Shown here in pieces: positions 63,957 through 64,000 of a stretch of 64,000 nt of DNA. Position 1 is the stretch's first letter. Every line of letters begins with the position of its first letter. The position numbers were made by a program, and so were the translations under genes. Source of the DNA: a virus; the IMG/VR virus record IMGVR_UViG_3300025695_000007, positions 1-64,000 of that record. One strand, 5' to 3'. The notes under the pieces were generated by a model. The model did not search any database, had not been told where the DNA came from, and saw nothing but the letters and a program-made list of their open reading frames with translations.

Positions 63957-63985
63957 ATTATACTTCAATTTTTTGAAATTGTCAA
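63957..63985 (-). promoter_or_regulatory. Sigma70-type promoter P12 (methyltransferase-like; leaderless start)
   Basis: Minus-strand TTGACA (63980-63985), 17-base spacer, TATAAT (63957-63962), preceded by TTC. Six bases separate it from the ATG at 63950, predicting a leaderless mRNA. CAATTT and AAATTG within the -35/spacer region form a small palindrome. Confidence 0.9.
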
Positions 63986-64000
63986 GAATTTTTTGCAATC

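Noticed and set aside
1-64000. Lysogeny genes, tRNAs, phage RNA polymerase
   Set aside because: Looked for integrase, repressor, tRNA and RNA polymerase signatures and saw none in the window; genes outside it cannot be excluded.

Overview
This window is most of the genome of a tailed double-stranded DNA phage. The tail module is lambda-type and long, with a 1126-residue tape measure, tube, terminator, a frameshifted assembly chaperone pair and M-, L-, K- and I/J-like tip proteins. The capsid is HK97-type. No tail sheath or baseplate set is seen, so a siphovirus is the best call. No integrase, repressor or attachment site was found, so it is probably virulent. The DNA is AT-rich, genes carry AGGAG-type ribosome sites, and transcription appears to rest on near-perfect sigma70-type promoters, which argues for a proteobacterial host. 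Many small proteins resemble those of marine phages (pelagiphage, cyanophage and vibriophage types, from memory), so a marine gamma- or alphaproteobacterial host is likely but not proven.

Layout. Genes at 1-22038 read rightward: a lysis pair (end of a holin, T4-type lysozyme), ThyX and a nucleotide-hydrolase-like protein, small DNA-binding proteins, a two-gene NAD+ DNA ligase, DnaB-type helicase, primase, family A DNA polymerase, PhoH-like ATPase, SF2 helicase, ssDNA-binding protein, SbcD/SbcC-like nuclease, Holliday-junction resolvase, FEN-type exonuclease and class Ia ribonucleotide reductase, closed by a strong terminator at 22027-22048. Everything from 63950 down to 22193 reads leftward: methyltransferase-like protein, small terminase, a second lysis pair (XhlA-like protein and SleB-like hydrolase), a cluster of overlapping basic micro-genes, virion protein, large terminase, HNH endonuclease, portal, a protease-capsid fusion, neck, tail tube, chaperones, tape measure, tail tip, then about 15 kb of tail-fibre genes. 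The two arms converge at about 22.1 kb. No gene-free stretch exceeds 300 bases; the longest (22039-22192) holds the terminator and a frameshifted coding remnant.

Working together. The left arm makes dNTPs and replicates and recombines DNA; the right arm packages it and builds the particle. Twelve promoters share TTGAC(A/T), a 17-18 base spacer and TATAAT (one TATACT), nine of them preceded by TTC. The unusual regulation lies around them. Two promoters (533-561 and 7987-8015) sit inside inverted repeats whose downstream arm carries the ribosome site, so read-through RNA should hide that site while promoter-proximal RNA exposes it. Two others (63317-63345 and 63957-63985) end exactly six bases before an ATG, predicting leaderless mRNAs. 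Further notable points are a -1 frameshift in the tail chaperones, an internal start inside the protease-capsid fusion, a seven-copy 171-bp repeat encoding a probable seven-bladed propeller, a cupredoxin-like tail-fibre domain, and an I-J-S74 tail-tip fusion.
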